A stretch of DNA of 64,000 bases, taken from positions 2,528,001-2,592,000 of the forward strand of contig WLWT01000001.1 of the NCBI GenBank assembly GCA_012103455.1. Direction: 5' to 3'. Under the pieces are notes generated by a model that was not told the origin of the DNA, searched no databases, and saw only the letters and a list, made by a program, of their open reading frames with translations. The DNA comes from Gammaproteobacteria bacterium. Lineage in GTDB: Bacteria > Pseudomonadota > Gammaproteobacteria > HK1. A program made the position numbers and the translations under genes. Of the stretch, positions 8,886 to 17,856 are shown in pieces; position 1 is the first letter of the stretch, and the number at the start of each line of letters is the position of its first letter.

Positions 8886-10733
8886 GTGTGTGTCGGGCAT
8901 GACACAGACCTAGCGAGGTGGAAGTCCTCTTACCAAGTACTCGTGGAGTTGAAGGTTAGCGGAAGGACAAGGATTACATCGTGAGGTGTGGGCTGGAGGA
9001 AGTCCAACGCAAACTGGCGGGGCGACGAACAGGAACTAGATAGAAGGTGTGAGGTATCCGAGACCAGTGGGCACGTGACCACGAAGTCTTCCCTCCACAG
9101 ACGGGATAGGTTTTATAAATCGAGCGTTTACGCCCTGAAAGCCCTGTGTCTTAGCCCGAGAGGTCTGTCATAGGTGCCGGAAGCACTGAAATCGGGGTAA
9201 CCGGATTTGAGCGTAGGGCACAAGTCAGCAAAAGACAGAGTAGGCCGTGTCCTCGACGGTTGAAGGTCTGAACCTTATCGGCATCATGAACGGTTTGAAG
9301 TAGGACCTGACAGCCGCCGACCGGCGAGGCGAAGTGCCTGCCGCGAGTGGGAGGCAGAACAGGTGAGGGGAGAAAAACGCCCTCAGGACGCCATCGAAGC
9401 GGGTTCGTGGATGATGCAGGTAGTGGACAAGGAAAAGCGGATACAGGCATTGAAACCAGTCCAACGTAACCAAGGTGCAGCGGGAGTAGAGGGTATGACG
9501 GTAGATGAACGGTCAGGCTACCTGAAGCACCACTGGCCTGCTATCAAGGCGCCACGGTTGGCAGGCACCTATCAGCCACAACCGACGCTGCGAATCGAGA
9601 TACCCCAACCACACGGACGCCTGCGCCAACGGGGCCTACCCCCGGTCACCGACCGTGTTATCCAGCCAGCAATAGCACAAGTGCTGCGCTGGATGTGGGA
9701 ACCGCCATTCCATCCCAACCGCTACGGTTTGCGCCGGATGCGCAGTGCACAACAAGCGCTACACCGGGCACAAAGCGAGGTCATCAAAGGCCGCAAGTGG
9801 GTCGTTGCTCTGGACTTCGACAGCGTCTTCGACCGGGTCAAGCAGGACCGGCTAATGCCTAAGCTGAAAGCTGAAATCCAAGACAAAGCCCGGCTAGGGC
9901 TGCTCAACGGCTAGCTGACATCGGGCGTTGAAATCAATGGAAGGTATGAGAAAACAGCCGAAGGCGTACCACAAGGGAGCCCGCGGTCACCGCTGTTATC
10001 AAATAGGGTCCTCAATGAGCTTGACCGGGAACGGGAACGGCGAGGCCACCCCTTCGTTCGCTAGGCCGATGACTGCCCAATCTATGGACGCCGCCCACGC
10101 GCAGGCGAACGGGTAAAACAAAGCATCCCCCACTTTGCCGAGCCTACCTTAGGGCTCAAGGTCCATGTCGCCAAAAGTGCGGGGGTTCGTCCCTGCAACC
10201 GGACAGTCCTGGGGTTTACCTGTAGCCCACGCCCTGGCCACACACTCAAAGTGTCTGAAAAGGCAGTGGAGAAGGTGAACCACCCGGTAAGGGGGCTAGG
10301 CCGCCGGACCCGAGGCCATTGCTATCTATCAGCTTATCGCTGAATTGAAAGAAATCCCTGCTGGGTTGGAACGCTTACTTGGGTATCGCCCCAGTAAAGA
10401 GCCCGCAGCGCGACCTGGACAAATGGATACGGCGGAAGTTACGGTGCGACCTATGGAAACCGTGGGACAGGTCGGGCTACCGCACGCTCAGGGCTTTGGG
10501 CGTTGAACGTCGATGGGCGTGGAATACCGCGAAATCGGCCCATGGCCCATGGCGGTTGAGTGCAAGCCCAGCCCTTTACTAGGCCTTACCCCATAGGGAC
10601 TTTAAAGACTTGGGGCTGGTAGCCTTATCAGCATGAACCAGAAACGACACGATAATGAACCGCCGGGGTACGTGCTCCGTAGGCCCGGTGGGGTGGGAGG
10701 AGGGGCATCGTGAGGTGCCCCCCCTATCCCGAT
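8886..10733 (+). mobile_element. Group IIC (attC-type) intron, degenerate
   Basis: The 5' end GTGTGTGTCGGGCATGACAC, the following structured region, an internal reverse transcriptase gene and a 3' domain V/VI region (GAACCGCCGGGG near 10655, CCCGGTGGGGTGGGAGG, ending CCCCTATCCCGAT) are those of a bacterial class C group II intron. It lies directly after the attC 2 stem-loop, the preferred target of the attC-associated subgroup. It runs in the same direction as the cassette genes. Exact ends are inferred to within a few bases. The long 5' part (8886-9362) holds domain I RNA rather than a gene. Confidence 0.85.
9363..10590 (+). pseudogene. ltrA: Group II intron reverse transcriptase/maturase, dead
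   Basis: The N-terminal half is intact: QGAAGVEGMTVDE, then VTDRVIQPAIAQVL, PNRYGLRRMRSAQQAL and WVVALDFDSVFDRVKQDRLM, the first RT aspartate block. The same frame continues through EGVPQGSPRSPLLSN but carries a TAG at 9912 and a second TAG at 10062-10064. The second replaces the tyrosine of the YADD catalytic box (the sequence reads stop-ADDC). Further stops follow near 10338. The maturase part is unreadable beyond about 10500. The protein cannot be made, so splicing or mobility would need a maturase in trans. Confidence 0.85.
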
Positions 10734-10747
10734 TGGACCACGTAGAA

Positions 10748-11224
10748 ATGGACGGACGTTACAATCTAGGAACACAAGAAGTACGAGCGCTCGCGATCCA
10801 ATGTCACGCGCTGGATTGCGAATTTGATGCGTTGTTCAATGACAACACGATCTGCGGGTACTCCGACCGAACCTACGACGCGTATACGCGACTACTTTCG
10901 ACTGCACTCCTCAATCTCGCGATTTCGATACGGGTTTCCCTGAACAAGCACCCGGCCTACAGGAATACGCGTAGCGGCGTTTCGAACGCTGGCCTCTTCG
11001 AAGACTTAGGGCCGCATGGGGATGGAACATTCTCGTTCAAGGATGTCTGCGACAAGATCATTCACGCAGAAGAAATATTGCGTCCAATTGAGATTGGTAC
11101 TCGCGGTGCATGCTGCACGCTGCGCGGTGAACTTCGCGGAAAGTCGTGGGAACTCGGTCTTGGTGTCCGAATCTTTACGGAGTACGTACTTAAGTGGTGT
11201 GACGAAGTCGATGCCGAGCCGTAG
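10748..11224 (+). CDS. Hypothetical cassette protein
   Basis: 158 residues from ATG 10748. Upstream in-frame codons belong to the intron, so this is the first start in the cassette. No known motif is recognised. The middle (LLSTALLNLAISIRVSL) is hydrophobic and may be a buried helix; the C-terminal half contains a short strand-rich region (GACCTLRGELRGKSWELG). It ends just before attC 3. The look is of a complete soluble cassette protein of unknown function. Confidence 0.55.
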   Translation: MDGRYNLGTQEVRALAIQCHALDCEFDALFNDNTICGYSDRTYDAYTRLLSTALLNLAISIRVSLNKHPAYRNTRSGVSNAGLFEDLGPHGDGTFSFKDVCDKIIHAEEILRPIEIGTRGACCTLRGELRGKSWELGLGVRIFTEYVLKWCDEVDAEP

Positions 11225-11235
11225 GCCCACATTGG

Positions 11236-11335
11236 GCCCAACAATGCCATCCAGCCGGCCGCTTGACCCGCTGGCCGAAGTTGCTGACGCAACTCGTCTA
11301 TCGCCTCAAGCGGCGGCTGATTGCTGGTGTTGGGC
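11236..11335 (+). other. attC site 3
   Basis: GCCCAAC (11236-11242) and GTTGGGC (11329-11335) bound an inverted repeat with CCGCTTGA pairing TCAAGCGG. It has the same 100-bp length and family as attC 1. Confidence 0.85.
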
Positions 11336-11714
11336 GTGAAAGCGTGTATTCAAGGGCAAGCAGAATTCCAATTCAGCCTGGATGCCGGCATACCGATAGT
11401 GTTGCGATTGCGATGCCCAAGCGCAGAACAACGGCAATTTATGTGCCCATGTAGACACGGCGGTTGCTGGCCGAGAATGACTGCAAAGTTCAACAATGTT
11501 TTCTCGTGCAGGCTGGCCCTCAACCGCTGGGGAACATCGGCGAAGCGCAAACATGGCGTATCGATACGAGGACTCGTAGCCGGGCATCAGTCACTGCAAA
11601 GTCAAGTACTTGTAGACAAGCTGATGTGGCAACAAGATAAGCATTCGATATCTGAGTTTCAGCGCTGTAGGGATGCAGCGGGTCGCGACGTTCGTTGGTG
11701 TAGTAAGCGTCCTC
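11336..11714 (+). repeat. Repeated non-coding cassette, copy 1
   Basis: The body begins right after an attC core with GTGAAAGCGTGTATTCAAGG and ends at CCTCGCCCAAC. Near-identical copies lie at 12836 and 21470. No plus-strand gene is convincing. A 67-codon minus-strand frame (11520-11723) is open in all three copies, but the amino acid differences between copies look unconstrained. It behaves as a cassette with no obvious protein, possibly an RNA or promoter cassette. Confidence 0.75.
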
Positions 11715-11781
11715 GCCCAACAACGGGCTCCAAGGAGGGGCGCTCCGCTTCGCTGCGCGCCCCTGAGCCCCGCCGTTAGCG
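11715..11781 (+). other. attC site 4
   Basis: GCCCAAC (11715-11721) and GTTAGCG (11775-11781, off consensus at the end) bound GGGCTCCAAGGAGGGGCGC and GCGCCCCTGAGCCC, a compact hairpin. It belongs to repeated cassette copy 1. Confidence 0.65.
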
Positions 11782-11800
11782 GCAAAGGAAGGGTTTCTCC

Positions 11801-12820
11801 GTGGCTAAGCAAAAATTCTCACCGGAGAAAATCACTTCTCCGATCCAACTGCTGGCGGTTTGGTTCGTTTCGCTAATTGCGCTAGATGGTGCCTTTCTTG
11901 GCGCTGCCGCAACGATCACAGCGCCGGACTGGCTTCTGGTTGTCTTAGTCGTGGCGGCCGTATTAAACGTGCCTATCTTCCTGGGCTGCATGTTTCTATT
12001 GCAAACTCGATTTCGTGCGGAACTTCAGTCGGACGAGCACTATTCGACCTACATTGCCCAGCGGAGGGAACGAGCAGAGTCGTTGGCCGATGAAGTGCGC
12101 GGCCTCATGGACGAGGCTGGTCTGGATTTGCAGCGACTGGTTCAGGGAGTGCGACTAAGCGACGAGGTAGTCGATTCAATTAGACCGTTAATCGAGGAGC
12201 TTGCCGATTCAATTAGGTCACTCGAACGCACTTCCGACCACTCAGTAGATTCCGAATCTCTACTGACCCTGGCACACGGTGAGTTGGTCGTGGGCAACTG
12301 GCTAGCCGGAGCTGAAATCCTCGAGCGGTACGCTCAGAGTCGCCCACACGACTGCGAGGCTAACTATTTGCGTGGCGTGGCCTTTGCCAATGATCGAGAT
12401 GGCAAACGTACTGATCGTGCATCCCTTCGAGCGTACAACGACACAATCGCATTTCTTCCCGAAGAAATCGACGACAACTTTCGGGCACGGGTACATACGT
12501 ATCGCGAGGCAATACTGAAGCGAATGCGTCGGTTTGATGAGGCACTGGCGGATTTTACAATCTCTTTGCCGCTCGTTCGCGCCGAATATGAACGGGCTGA
12601 CCTCTTCTACAATTTTGCGAGCACCTATGCAATGAAGGGTGATCGAGAGCGAATGTTAGAGTCTCTGTGGAAGATTCCTGAAGAATCAGGGTATTTGCGC
12701 GCTGTATACAACCGTCGCTCTGATTACTTTCAATTGTTTGCTAATGACCCAGAATTCCTAGCCGTGCTTAGCGGTGCTAACACCGCAATCCAGCCGACCG
12801 GCGAGGACGCCGGCGGCTGA
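11801..12820 (+). CDS. Membrane-anchored TPR protein (cassette)
   Basis: 339 residues from GTG 11801, with GGAAGGG about 10 bases upstream. Two hydrophobic segments at about residues 16-38 and 45-68 form a membrane hairpin. A charged helical linker follows, then from about residue 155 TPR-like helical pairs (LLTLAHGELVVGNWLAGAEIL, EANYLRGVAFAND, RADLFYNFASTYAMKGDRERM). TPR proteins act as scaffolds, so partner binding at the inner membrane is likely, but the partner is unknown. The last codons and stop lie inside attC 5, so the protein tail is encoded by the recombination site. Confidence 0.7.
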   Translation: MAKQKFSPEKITSPIQLLAVWFVSLIALDGAFLGAAATITAPDWLLVVLVVAAVLNVPIFLGCMFLLQTRFRAELQSDEHYSTYIAQRRERAESLADEVRGLMDEAGLDLQRLVQGVRLSDEVVDSIRPLIEELADSIRSLERTSDHSVDSESLLTLAHGELVVGNWLAGAEILERYAQSRPHDCEANYLRGVAFANDRDGKRTDRASLRAYNDTIAFLPEEIDDNFRARVHTYREAILKRMRRFDEALADFTISLPLVRAEYERADLFYNFASTYAMKGDRERMLESLWKIPEESGYLRAVYNRRSDYFQLFANDPEFLAVLSGANTAIQPTGEDAGG

Positions 12821-12835
12821 TCGCGTCCGTTGGGC
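12775..12835 (+). other. attC site 5
   Basis: TGCTAAC (12775-12781) and GTTGGGC (12829-12835) bound CAGCCGACCGGCG and CGCCGGCGGCTG. It is closely similar to attC 11 and overlaps the end of the TPR gene. Confidence 0.8.
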
Positions 12836-13244
12836 GTAAAAGCGTGTATTCAAGGGCAAACAGAATTCCAATTCAGCCTGGATGCGGGCATACCGATAGT
12901 GTTGCGATTGCGAGGCCCAAGCGCAGAATAACAGCAATTAACAACAGCAATTTATGTGCCCATGTAGACACGGCGATTGCTGGCCGAGAATGATTGCAAA
13001 GCTCAACAATGTTCTCTCGTGCAGGCTGGCCCTCAAACCGCTGTGGAACATCGGCGAAGCGCAAACATGGCGTATCGGTACGAGGACTCGTAGTCGGGCA
13101 TCAGTCACAGCAGAGTCAAGGACTTGTAGACAAGCTGATGTGGCAGCAAGATAGGCATTCGATATCCGAGTTTCAGCGCTGTCGGGATGCAACGGGTCGC
13201 GACGTTCGTTGGTGTAGTAAGCGCCCTCGCCCAACACACGCCCT
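12836..13244 (+). repeat. Repeated non-coding cassette, copy 2
   Basis: It matches copy 1 throughout, starting GTAAAAGCGTGTATTCAAGG and ending CCTCGCCCAAC, with a short internal duplication (AACAGCAATT repeated near 12930-12950). Its attC starts at GCCCAAC 13229-13235 and is cut within about 10 bases by the IS110 element. Confidence 0.75.
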
Positions 13245-14290
13245 GAGCGGGACCGTCAACCCATTTCAGGCCGATTCGGCGAGTTTGGCTAGAAGCGGCG
13301 AGCCGCGGCCTTTCATGGCGGCTCAGTAGGTCGCTTCGTTGTAGGTCGTCTTCGTCTTCCGGCACGGGTGCATGATACGTAGCCACTTGAACGCAAGAGC
13401 GCGCAGCGCAGATTGATGGCACTTCCCCTTCGCTTCTCTGGTGCTGATACAAGCCTGTGGCCCAGAACGAATGCGGCGTTGTCAAAGCTGCCCACTCGAC
13501 GAAGGGTTGCCGAATAAAAGTGGGACAACCCCAACGCCCGTGAACCCCATTGGAATGGCCACTTCTTTCAGTCACCGGAGCCATGCTCGCGTACTTTTGG
13601 AGGTCGGTGGCAGTCTCAAAGCGAGCGCGCTGTTCCCCCAATGCGGCCAACAACCGCGGCGCCAATACCGGCCCAGCACCAGGGAAGGAAGCGAAGAGGT
13701 CGTAGTCCTCATGGCCGCTTGCTTTGGATTCGACCACCTGATTGACCCGTGCGATTGCCCCTAAGGTGGTACGAAGCTGTTCGACCAAGGATTGGATCCT
13801 CAAAACGTCGGGCTCGATTACCCCAAGGTCGTCAGTGAGAGGCACCGCTGAGTTGATGTCATCCTTGATTGAACTAGCTCAATCAGGCTACGCCTAAGCG
13901 CACTGTGGGGCTGTAAGGGTTTGAGCTTATCGCCATGTAGGGTGGTCACTCCAGGGCGAGTGGCGCATCGGTAGGGTCATCTTTGGCGCCACAGGGCACC
14001 CACGTGTGGCGGTAGTTGGCCAATGGGGCCGCATTGATGGGGAACCATACGAAGCAATCGGACTGGCTCAGGGCGGTGACTATAGGCCCCTTGAACAGTT
14101 CCACTGCGACGGCTATGGGCGCACCCTTGAAAGGCTGGCACCATTGCCGCGCCCACGGCTCAATGTCTTCAGGTGCGCAAGGACGCACGATTCGACCGTC
14201 TCATCGTGCCCTGCGCGCCAACAGCTATCCTGCCGGGCGTCAGCCCAATCCAAGCCTATGCAGGCGAGGAACTGATGGTTACACAACGGA
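13245..14290 (-). mobile_element. IS110-family element, transposase decayed
   Basis: On the minus strand the N-terminal DEDD domain appears around 14280-13950 (IGLDWADARQD, then GAPIAVAVELFKGPIVTALS and KDDPTDA). The C-terminal Transposase_20 domain lies at about 13845-13260 (FPGAGPVLAPRLLAALGEQR, DLQKYASMAPVTERSG, then PTFIRQPFVEWAA). Frame changes and stops lie between, including around 13900, so it is inactive. It separates the left array from the broken integrase and has probably replaced the integrase C-terminal half. Confidence 0.8.
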
Positions 14291-14948
14291 ATGCGGACGT
14301 TCCAATACCTGAGTTAGCCAAAAAACAATCGCATTCAAAGCCGTATTCTGGGTACTGGCCGAAATATTGCGCTCCGTAGCAAGGTATGACAGATAACGTT
14401 CAACATCCGTCCGGTCCACCTCGGCGATGGATTTTCCCGCGCACCAACGCATAAACCGGGTTACCTAATCCATATAGGCTTGTTCGGTACGGATAGAATA
14501 ATGGCGCGAACGAATCAGGCTCGACATCTGCTGCAACGATGACCGATACGCCTCATCCAGCCCGCTTTGATGCGCAACGCGCTGGCTTAAATCAGCCACG
14601 GGTTCTGTTCGCGCCAATGTTGCATGGTTGGGCTGCAACGACTGTGCCGCCTCGTGCCAATACAACCAATCTACAGTTTGACCAGCAGGCGTGTTAGCCA
14701 AATCAACCAGTAATAAACGCAACGCATCCACTGCTTGCTTGAACTGCCAATGCTGTAATCGATTGTGGCGCGACAAATCTCCCAGAAAATCCTCTATAGT
14801 CCGCTTTGGATAAAACAGGCAGTGATTTATCCGGAAAAGCTTCGAGCAAACTTTCGACCTGTCGGACGTACCAACGCCGCGCGCCTTCTGGCACCTGCTT
14901 TTTGGCTAACAGATCAAGGTATTTGTGCCAATTGGATGGGGATTTCAT
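14291..14948 (-). pseudogene. intI: Integron integrase, truncated
   Basis: The minus strand from ATG 14948 reads MKSPSNWHKYLDLLAKKQVP and on through WYVRQVESLLEAFP. After a frame change it continues with HWQFKQAVDALRLLLVDLAN, and later HYSIRTEQAYMD, a stop where the conserved W is usual, then RFMRWCAGKS and YLSYLATERNISASTQNTAL. This is the N-terminal SAM-like half of an IntI tyrosine recombinase. The catalytic R-H-R-Y half is absent, cut off at the IS110 end. It faces away from its cassettes, as intI genes do. It cannot be functional. Confidence 0.8.
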
Positions 14949-15020
14949 CTGTGAAGTGATGGTGCGTGGTTACTCCGGCTCATTAGGAATATTCTGTATC
15001 CGTCTAATACACTGTTGGAC
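14949..15020 (+). other. attI-like recombination region
   Basis: This lies between the intI start and the first right-hand cassette. CTAATACACT is followed by GTTGGAC (15014-15020), which fits the GTTRRRY crossover consensus. The same sequence up to TACACT recurs at 6829. I infer the attI site by position and core; no integrase binding site was tested. Confidence 0.6.
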
Positions 15021-15075
15021 CCGCTAGACCCCATTTGCTCACATACACGTACGTTTCGGGTAGGAATGAGAGGGA

Positions 15076-16475
15076 ATGCAATTCATCACCCACGGCCCCG
15101 ACATCCCCGATGCGCTTTTGCAGGCGCACGAGGAAGGCCGCGTGGTGTTCTTCTGCGGTGCAGGCATTTCCTATCCCGCCGGTCTGCCGGGCTTCAAGGG
15201 GCTGGTTGAGCAGATCTACCGGCTGAACGGCACGGCACTCTCGGACATCGAGCGCGAGGCTTTCGATCGTGGGCAGTTCGACGCCACGCTTGACCTGCTG
15301 GAGCGGCGCCTGCCGGGGCAGCGCCTCGCCGTCCGCCGCGCACTGGCGCAGGCGCTAAAACCAAAATTGCGCCGCAAGGGTGCAACCGATACGCAGGCGG
15401 CGCTGCTGCGGCTGGCGCGCAGTCGTGATGGCGCGTTGCGGCTGGTCACCACCAACTTCGACCGCGTGTTTCACAGGGCGGCCAAACGCACAGGCCAGGC
15501 GTTCCAGGACTATGCCGCGCCGATGCTGCCGATTCCGAAGAACAGCCGCTGGAACGGGCTGGTCTTTTTGCATGGCCTATTGCCTGAGAGACTAGACGAC
15601 ACGGTCCTGAATCGTCTAGTGGTCACCAGCGGCGATTTCGGCCTGGCTTACTTGACGGAGCGCTGGGCCGCCCGCTTCGTGAGCGAGCTATTCCGAAACT
15701 ACGTCGTCTGTTTCGTCGGTTACAGCATCAATGATCCAGTGCTGCGCTACATGATGGATGCGCTGGCCGCCGACCGGAGGCTGGGCGAAGTCATACCACA
15801 GGCCTGGGCGCTGGGCGATTGCGAGCCAGGGCAAGAGCACCGCAAGACTATTGAGTGGAAAGCCAAGGGCGTCACGTCCATCCTTTACGAAGTGCCTGCC
15901 GGTAGCCACGATCATTCGGTGGTACACCAGACCCTGCACGCCTGGGCAGACACCTACCGTGACGGCGTGCAGGGTAAAGAAGCCATCGTCGTCAAGCACG
16001 CCTTGGCCTGGCCACAAGACAGCACGCAGCAAGACGACTTCGTCGGTCGGATGCTGTGGGCCTTGTCGGACAAATCGGGACTGCCGGCCAAGCGCTTTGC
16101 TGACTTCAGTCCCGTCCCGTCACTGGACAGGTCTGGCCCAAGTCCCGCGACTTGGCTACCCCACGAATCGCAGAATCCTTAACCCGGCTGGTCATTGCTG
16201 CCCGAGGTGAGTTCCCGGCAGCCTTGGCTGCGGTACAGGACTGGCTGCAACCGATTGAACGCCCGCACTACGTCGCCCATCAACTGCACGAATCTGGGCT
16301 GTGCAGACGGTTTCCTGTGGAGGCATTGTCGCTACTGAATGCCGTGATTGCCGATCAACAGTGGTCACCCCGGGAGTTGGGACAATGCTTGGAAGAGATC
16401 ATTCAGGCCGCGCCACAGCTTGTGCAAGATACCCCATACCAGCGCCTACGCGAATTCGTACGGAGGCACGGGTAA
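15076..16475 (+). pseudogene. SIR2-domain antiphage NADase, truncated and frameshifted
   Basis: The first frame (15076-16182) encodes an N-terminal SIR2 domain: CGAGIS at residues 28-32, TTNFD at 125-129, FLHG with the presumed catalytic His at 166, and VGYSINDPVLRYMMDAL. These are hallmarks of defence-associated sirtuins that deplete NAD during phage infection. The frame changes near 16150, and a helical tail ending in YQRLREFVRRHG (to 16475) follows, resembling the extreme C terminus of such proteins. Related proteins are usually much longer, so an internal deletion plus frameshift is likely. It is the first cassette after attI, the most strongly expressed position in known integrons. Confidence 0.7.
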
Positions 16476-16508
16476 TGGCGAAGTGAATGGCCCTTCGCAA
16501 CCAGTCGG

Positions 16509-16559
16509 GCCCAACATGCGCTACGCGCTCCTTTCGGCCGGTGATGCTTGGCGTTATGG
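16509..16559 (+). other. Probable attC site 6
   Basis: GCCCAAC (16509-16515) and GTTATGG (16553-16559, imperfect core) lie between the SIR2 relic and the next small gene. The internal stem is poor, so the site is probably damaged. Confidence 0.5.
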
Positions 16560-16592
16560 TTACACAAAAAAATACTACAGAAGGAGATCGTT

Positions 16593-16811
16593 ATGAATGA
16601 CACTGTCCAGGTTTACATTGACACCCACTCGAAAAGCCAAGTGGCTGGTTTTCTGTTCACCCTATTTTTGGGCCCGCTTGGGCTCTTTTATAGTAGTTGG
16701 GTTGCTGCACTTATCCTCTGCGTAATCGCTATGATTTCTGCAGCCACTATTATAGGGCCATTAAATATGTTGGGTACTGGCAATACTTATAAGCTTCGTT
16801 ACTGTAAATAG
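16593..16811 (+). CDS. Small two-span membrane protein (cassette)
   Basis: 72 residues from ATG 16593, chosen because a strong AGAAGGAG lies 7 bases upstream. After about 18 polar residues there are two hydrophobic spans, FLFTLFLGPLGLFYSS and VAALILCVIAMISAATII, then a basic tail. No family is identified. Very small membrane proteins are common integron cargo; the role is unknown. Confidence 0.6.
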   Translation: MNDTVQVYIDTHSKSQVAGFLFTLFLGPLGLFYSSWVAALILCVIAMISAATIIGPLNMLGTGNTYKLRYCK

Positions 16812-16863
16812 CCATAATGAAAAGGTACAAGCTACCGCTAATCTAAATCATTCTAAATCGGAA

Positions 16864-16925
16864 CCATAACAAGTAGCTGCACCGGATCGCTGCTTCGCAG
16901 TTCCCCAGTGAGCTAGGTGTTATGT
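16864..16925 (+). other. attC site 7
   Basis: CCATAAC (16864-16870) and GTTATGT (16919-16925) bound an imperfect inverted repeat around GCTGCTTCGCAG. It closes the small membrane-protein cassette. Confidence 0.65.
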
Positions 16926-16983
16926 GCTTCTTGCTTGAATCGCGATACACTCTGCTTTGTACCACTAGACAAGGTGAAAGGGT

Positions 16984-17187
16984 ATGAAAATTCAAGAACT
17001 TACCTTGCAGGAGCGGTTACGCTTGGTCGAGCAAATCTGGGACAGCATCGCCGACGAAGAGGCCTCAATTGAATTGCCCGAGGCACATCGTGAGGTTCTG
17101 GAGGTGCGCCTGGAGGCCTACCGAAAATCAGGTGATCGGGGTGTGCCCGCCGCTGAGGCCATCGAAAGGATACGTTCGCGGTTGTGA
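16984..17187 (+). CDS. Antitoxin, putative addiction module (PF09720 type)
   Basis: 67 residues. The N-terminal LTLQERLRLVEQIWDSIADE and the C-terminal RLEAYRKSGDRGVPAAEAIERI match the unstable antitoxin family found upstream of ParE/RelE-type toxins. It ends overlapping the toxin start by one base, so the two are coupled. It should neutralise the neighbouring toxin and repress their shared promoter, by family knowledge. The cassette is complete with its own attC sites on both sides, typical of array-stabilising TA cassettes. Confidence 0.8.
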   Translation: MKIQELTLQERLRLVEQIWDSIADEEASIELPEAHREVLEVRLEAYRKSGDRGVPAAEAIERIRSRL

Positions 17188-17474
17188 TGGTTCGGCTGCG
17201 TCCGCAAGCCGATGCCGATCTGGAAGAAGCCGCTCACTGGTACGAGGAACAGGTTGACGGCCTGGGTTCAGAGTTTTTGGATGAGTCTCTGCGAACGATT
17301 TCTCGTATCTCCAAGCACCCGGCATCGTATCCCCTCGTGTTTCAGAATGTTCGTCGTGCGATGACTCGACGCTTTCCGTTCTGCGTCTACTTCATTGAGG
17401 AAAATGATGAGATTGTCGTCATCGCAGTCATGCATGGCACTCGTCATCCATCCAGATGGCAAGGGCGCACATAA
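17187..17474 (+). CDS. RelE/ParE-superfamily toxin
   Basis: 95 residues from ATG 17187 (a GTG at 17184 is an alternative). VRLRPQADADLEEAAHWYEE, then RRFPFCVYFIEENDEIVVIA and MHGTRHPSRWQGR give the full RelE/ParE fold pattern, with the usual R-F-P-F strand and the C-terminal H-x-x-R-x-P-x-x-W motif. It is a likely ribosome- or gyrase-directed toxin; which of the two cannot be told from sequence. It appears intact. The stop lies within attC 8. Confidence 0.85.
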   Translation: MVRLRPQADADLEEAAHWYEEQVDGLGSEFLDESLRTISRISKHPASYPLVFQNVRRAMTRRFPFCVYFIEENDEIVVIAVMHGTRHPSRWQGRT

Positions 17475-17521
17475 CAAATAAGGATAGGTTGCGCGTAGCC
17501 GCGACCTATCCCGTGTTGGAC
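17469..17521 (+). other. attC site 8
   Basis: ACATAAC (17469-17475) and GTTGGAC (17515-17521) bound GGATAGGTTGCG and CGCGACCTATCC, a near-perfect hairpin. It is the clearest short attC in the window. Confidence 0.85.
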
Positions 17522-17547
17522 AAGCCCGAGGTTGTAGCAGCCCTACT

Positions 17548-17682
17548 ATGTTGCTTGTGGTATGCGGTCTCATCTTCGTAGAAAAGAAAGTAGATTTAGG
17601 GTTGGCCATATTATCCCATGTGGGGGCAATAATCGGTGGTTTGGTAGCTGGTGTTGGGTATGCTAATAGCAAGAACACTTAA
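17548..17682 (+). CDS. 44-residue membrane microprotein (cassette)
   Basis: ATG 17548 to TAA 17682 fills a cassette only about 250 bases long. It encodes LLVVCGLIFV, a short charged turn (EKKVD), then LGLAILSHVGAIIGGLVAG, i.e. one or two membrane helices with small-residue packing. No ribosome binding site is striking. It is the only sensible gene between attC 8 and attC 9, so position supports it despite its size. Function unknown. Confidence 0.5.
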   Translation: MLLVVCGLIFVEKKVDLGLAILSHVGAIIGGLVAGVGYANSKNT

Positions 17683-17775
17683 CAATCCGCTCAAATTCGT
17701 TCCGGCCGCTAAAAGCGCGGCCTTCACTGGACTCGCTACGCGTTGCTTCGCTCGCCGTTTAGCGGGGCGTTATGT
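17677..17775 (+). other. attC site 9
   Basis: ACTTAAC (17677-17683) and GTTATGT (17769-17775) bound about 85 bases with GGCCGCTAAAAGCGCGGCC and other internal inverted repeats. It overlaps the end of the microprotein gene. Confidence 0.65.
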
Positions 17776-17856
17776 GCTTCCGCAAATTACGATATACACC
17801 ATCTAAAATATAGTCTAAAATTAGGCATTATATTCGGTCGATGATGAGGTCTAGAT

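Noticed and set aside
11520..11723. Minus-strand 67-codon frame in the repeated cassette as a gene
   Set aside because: It is open in all copies, but replacements between copies include many radical changes and stops follow shortly; not enough to call a gene.
14006..14379. Plus-strand open frames of 68-98 codons
   Set aside because: They are shadows of the IS110 transposase read on the minus strand.
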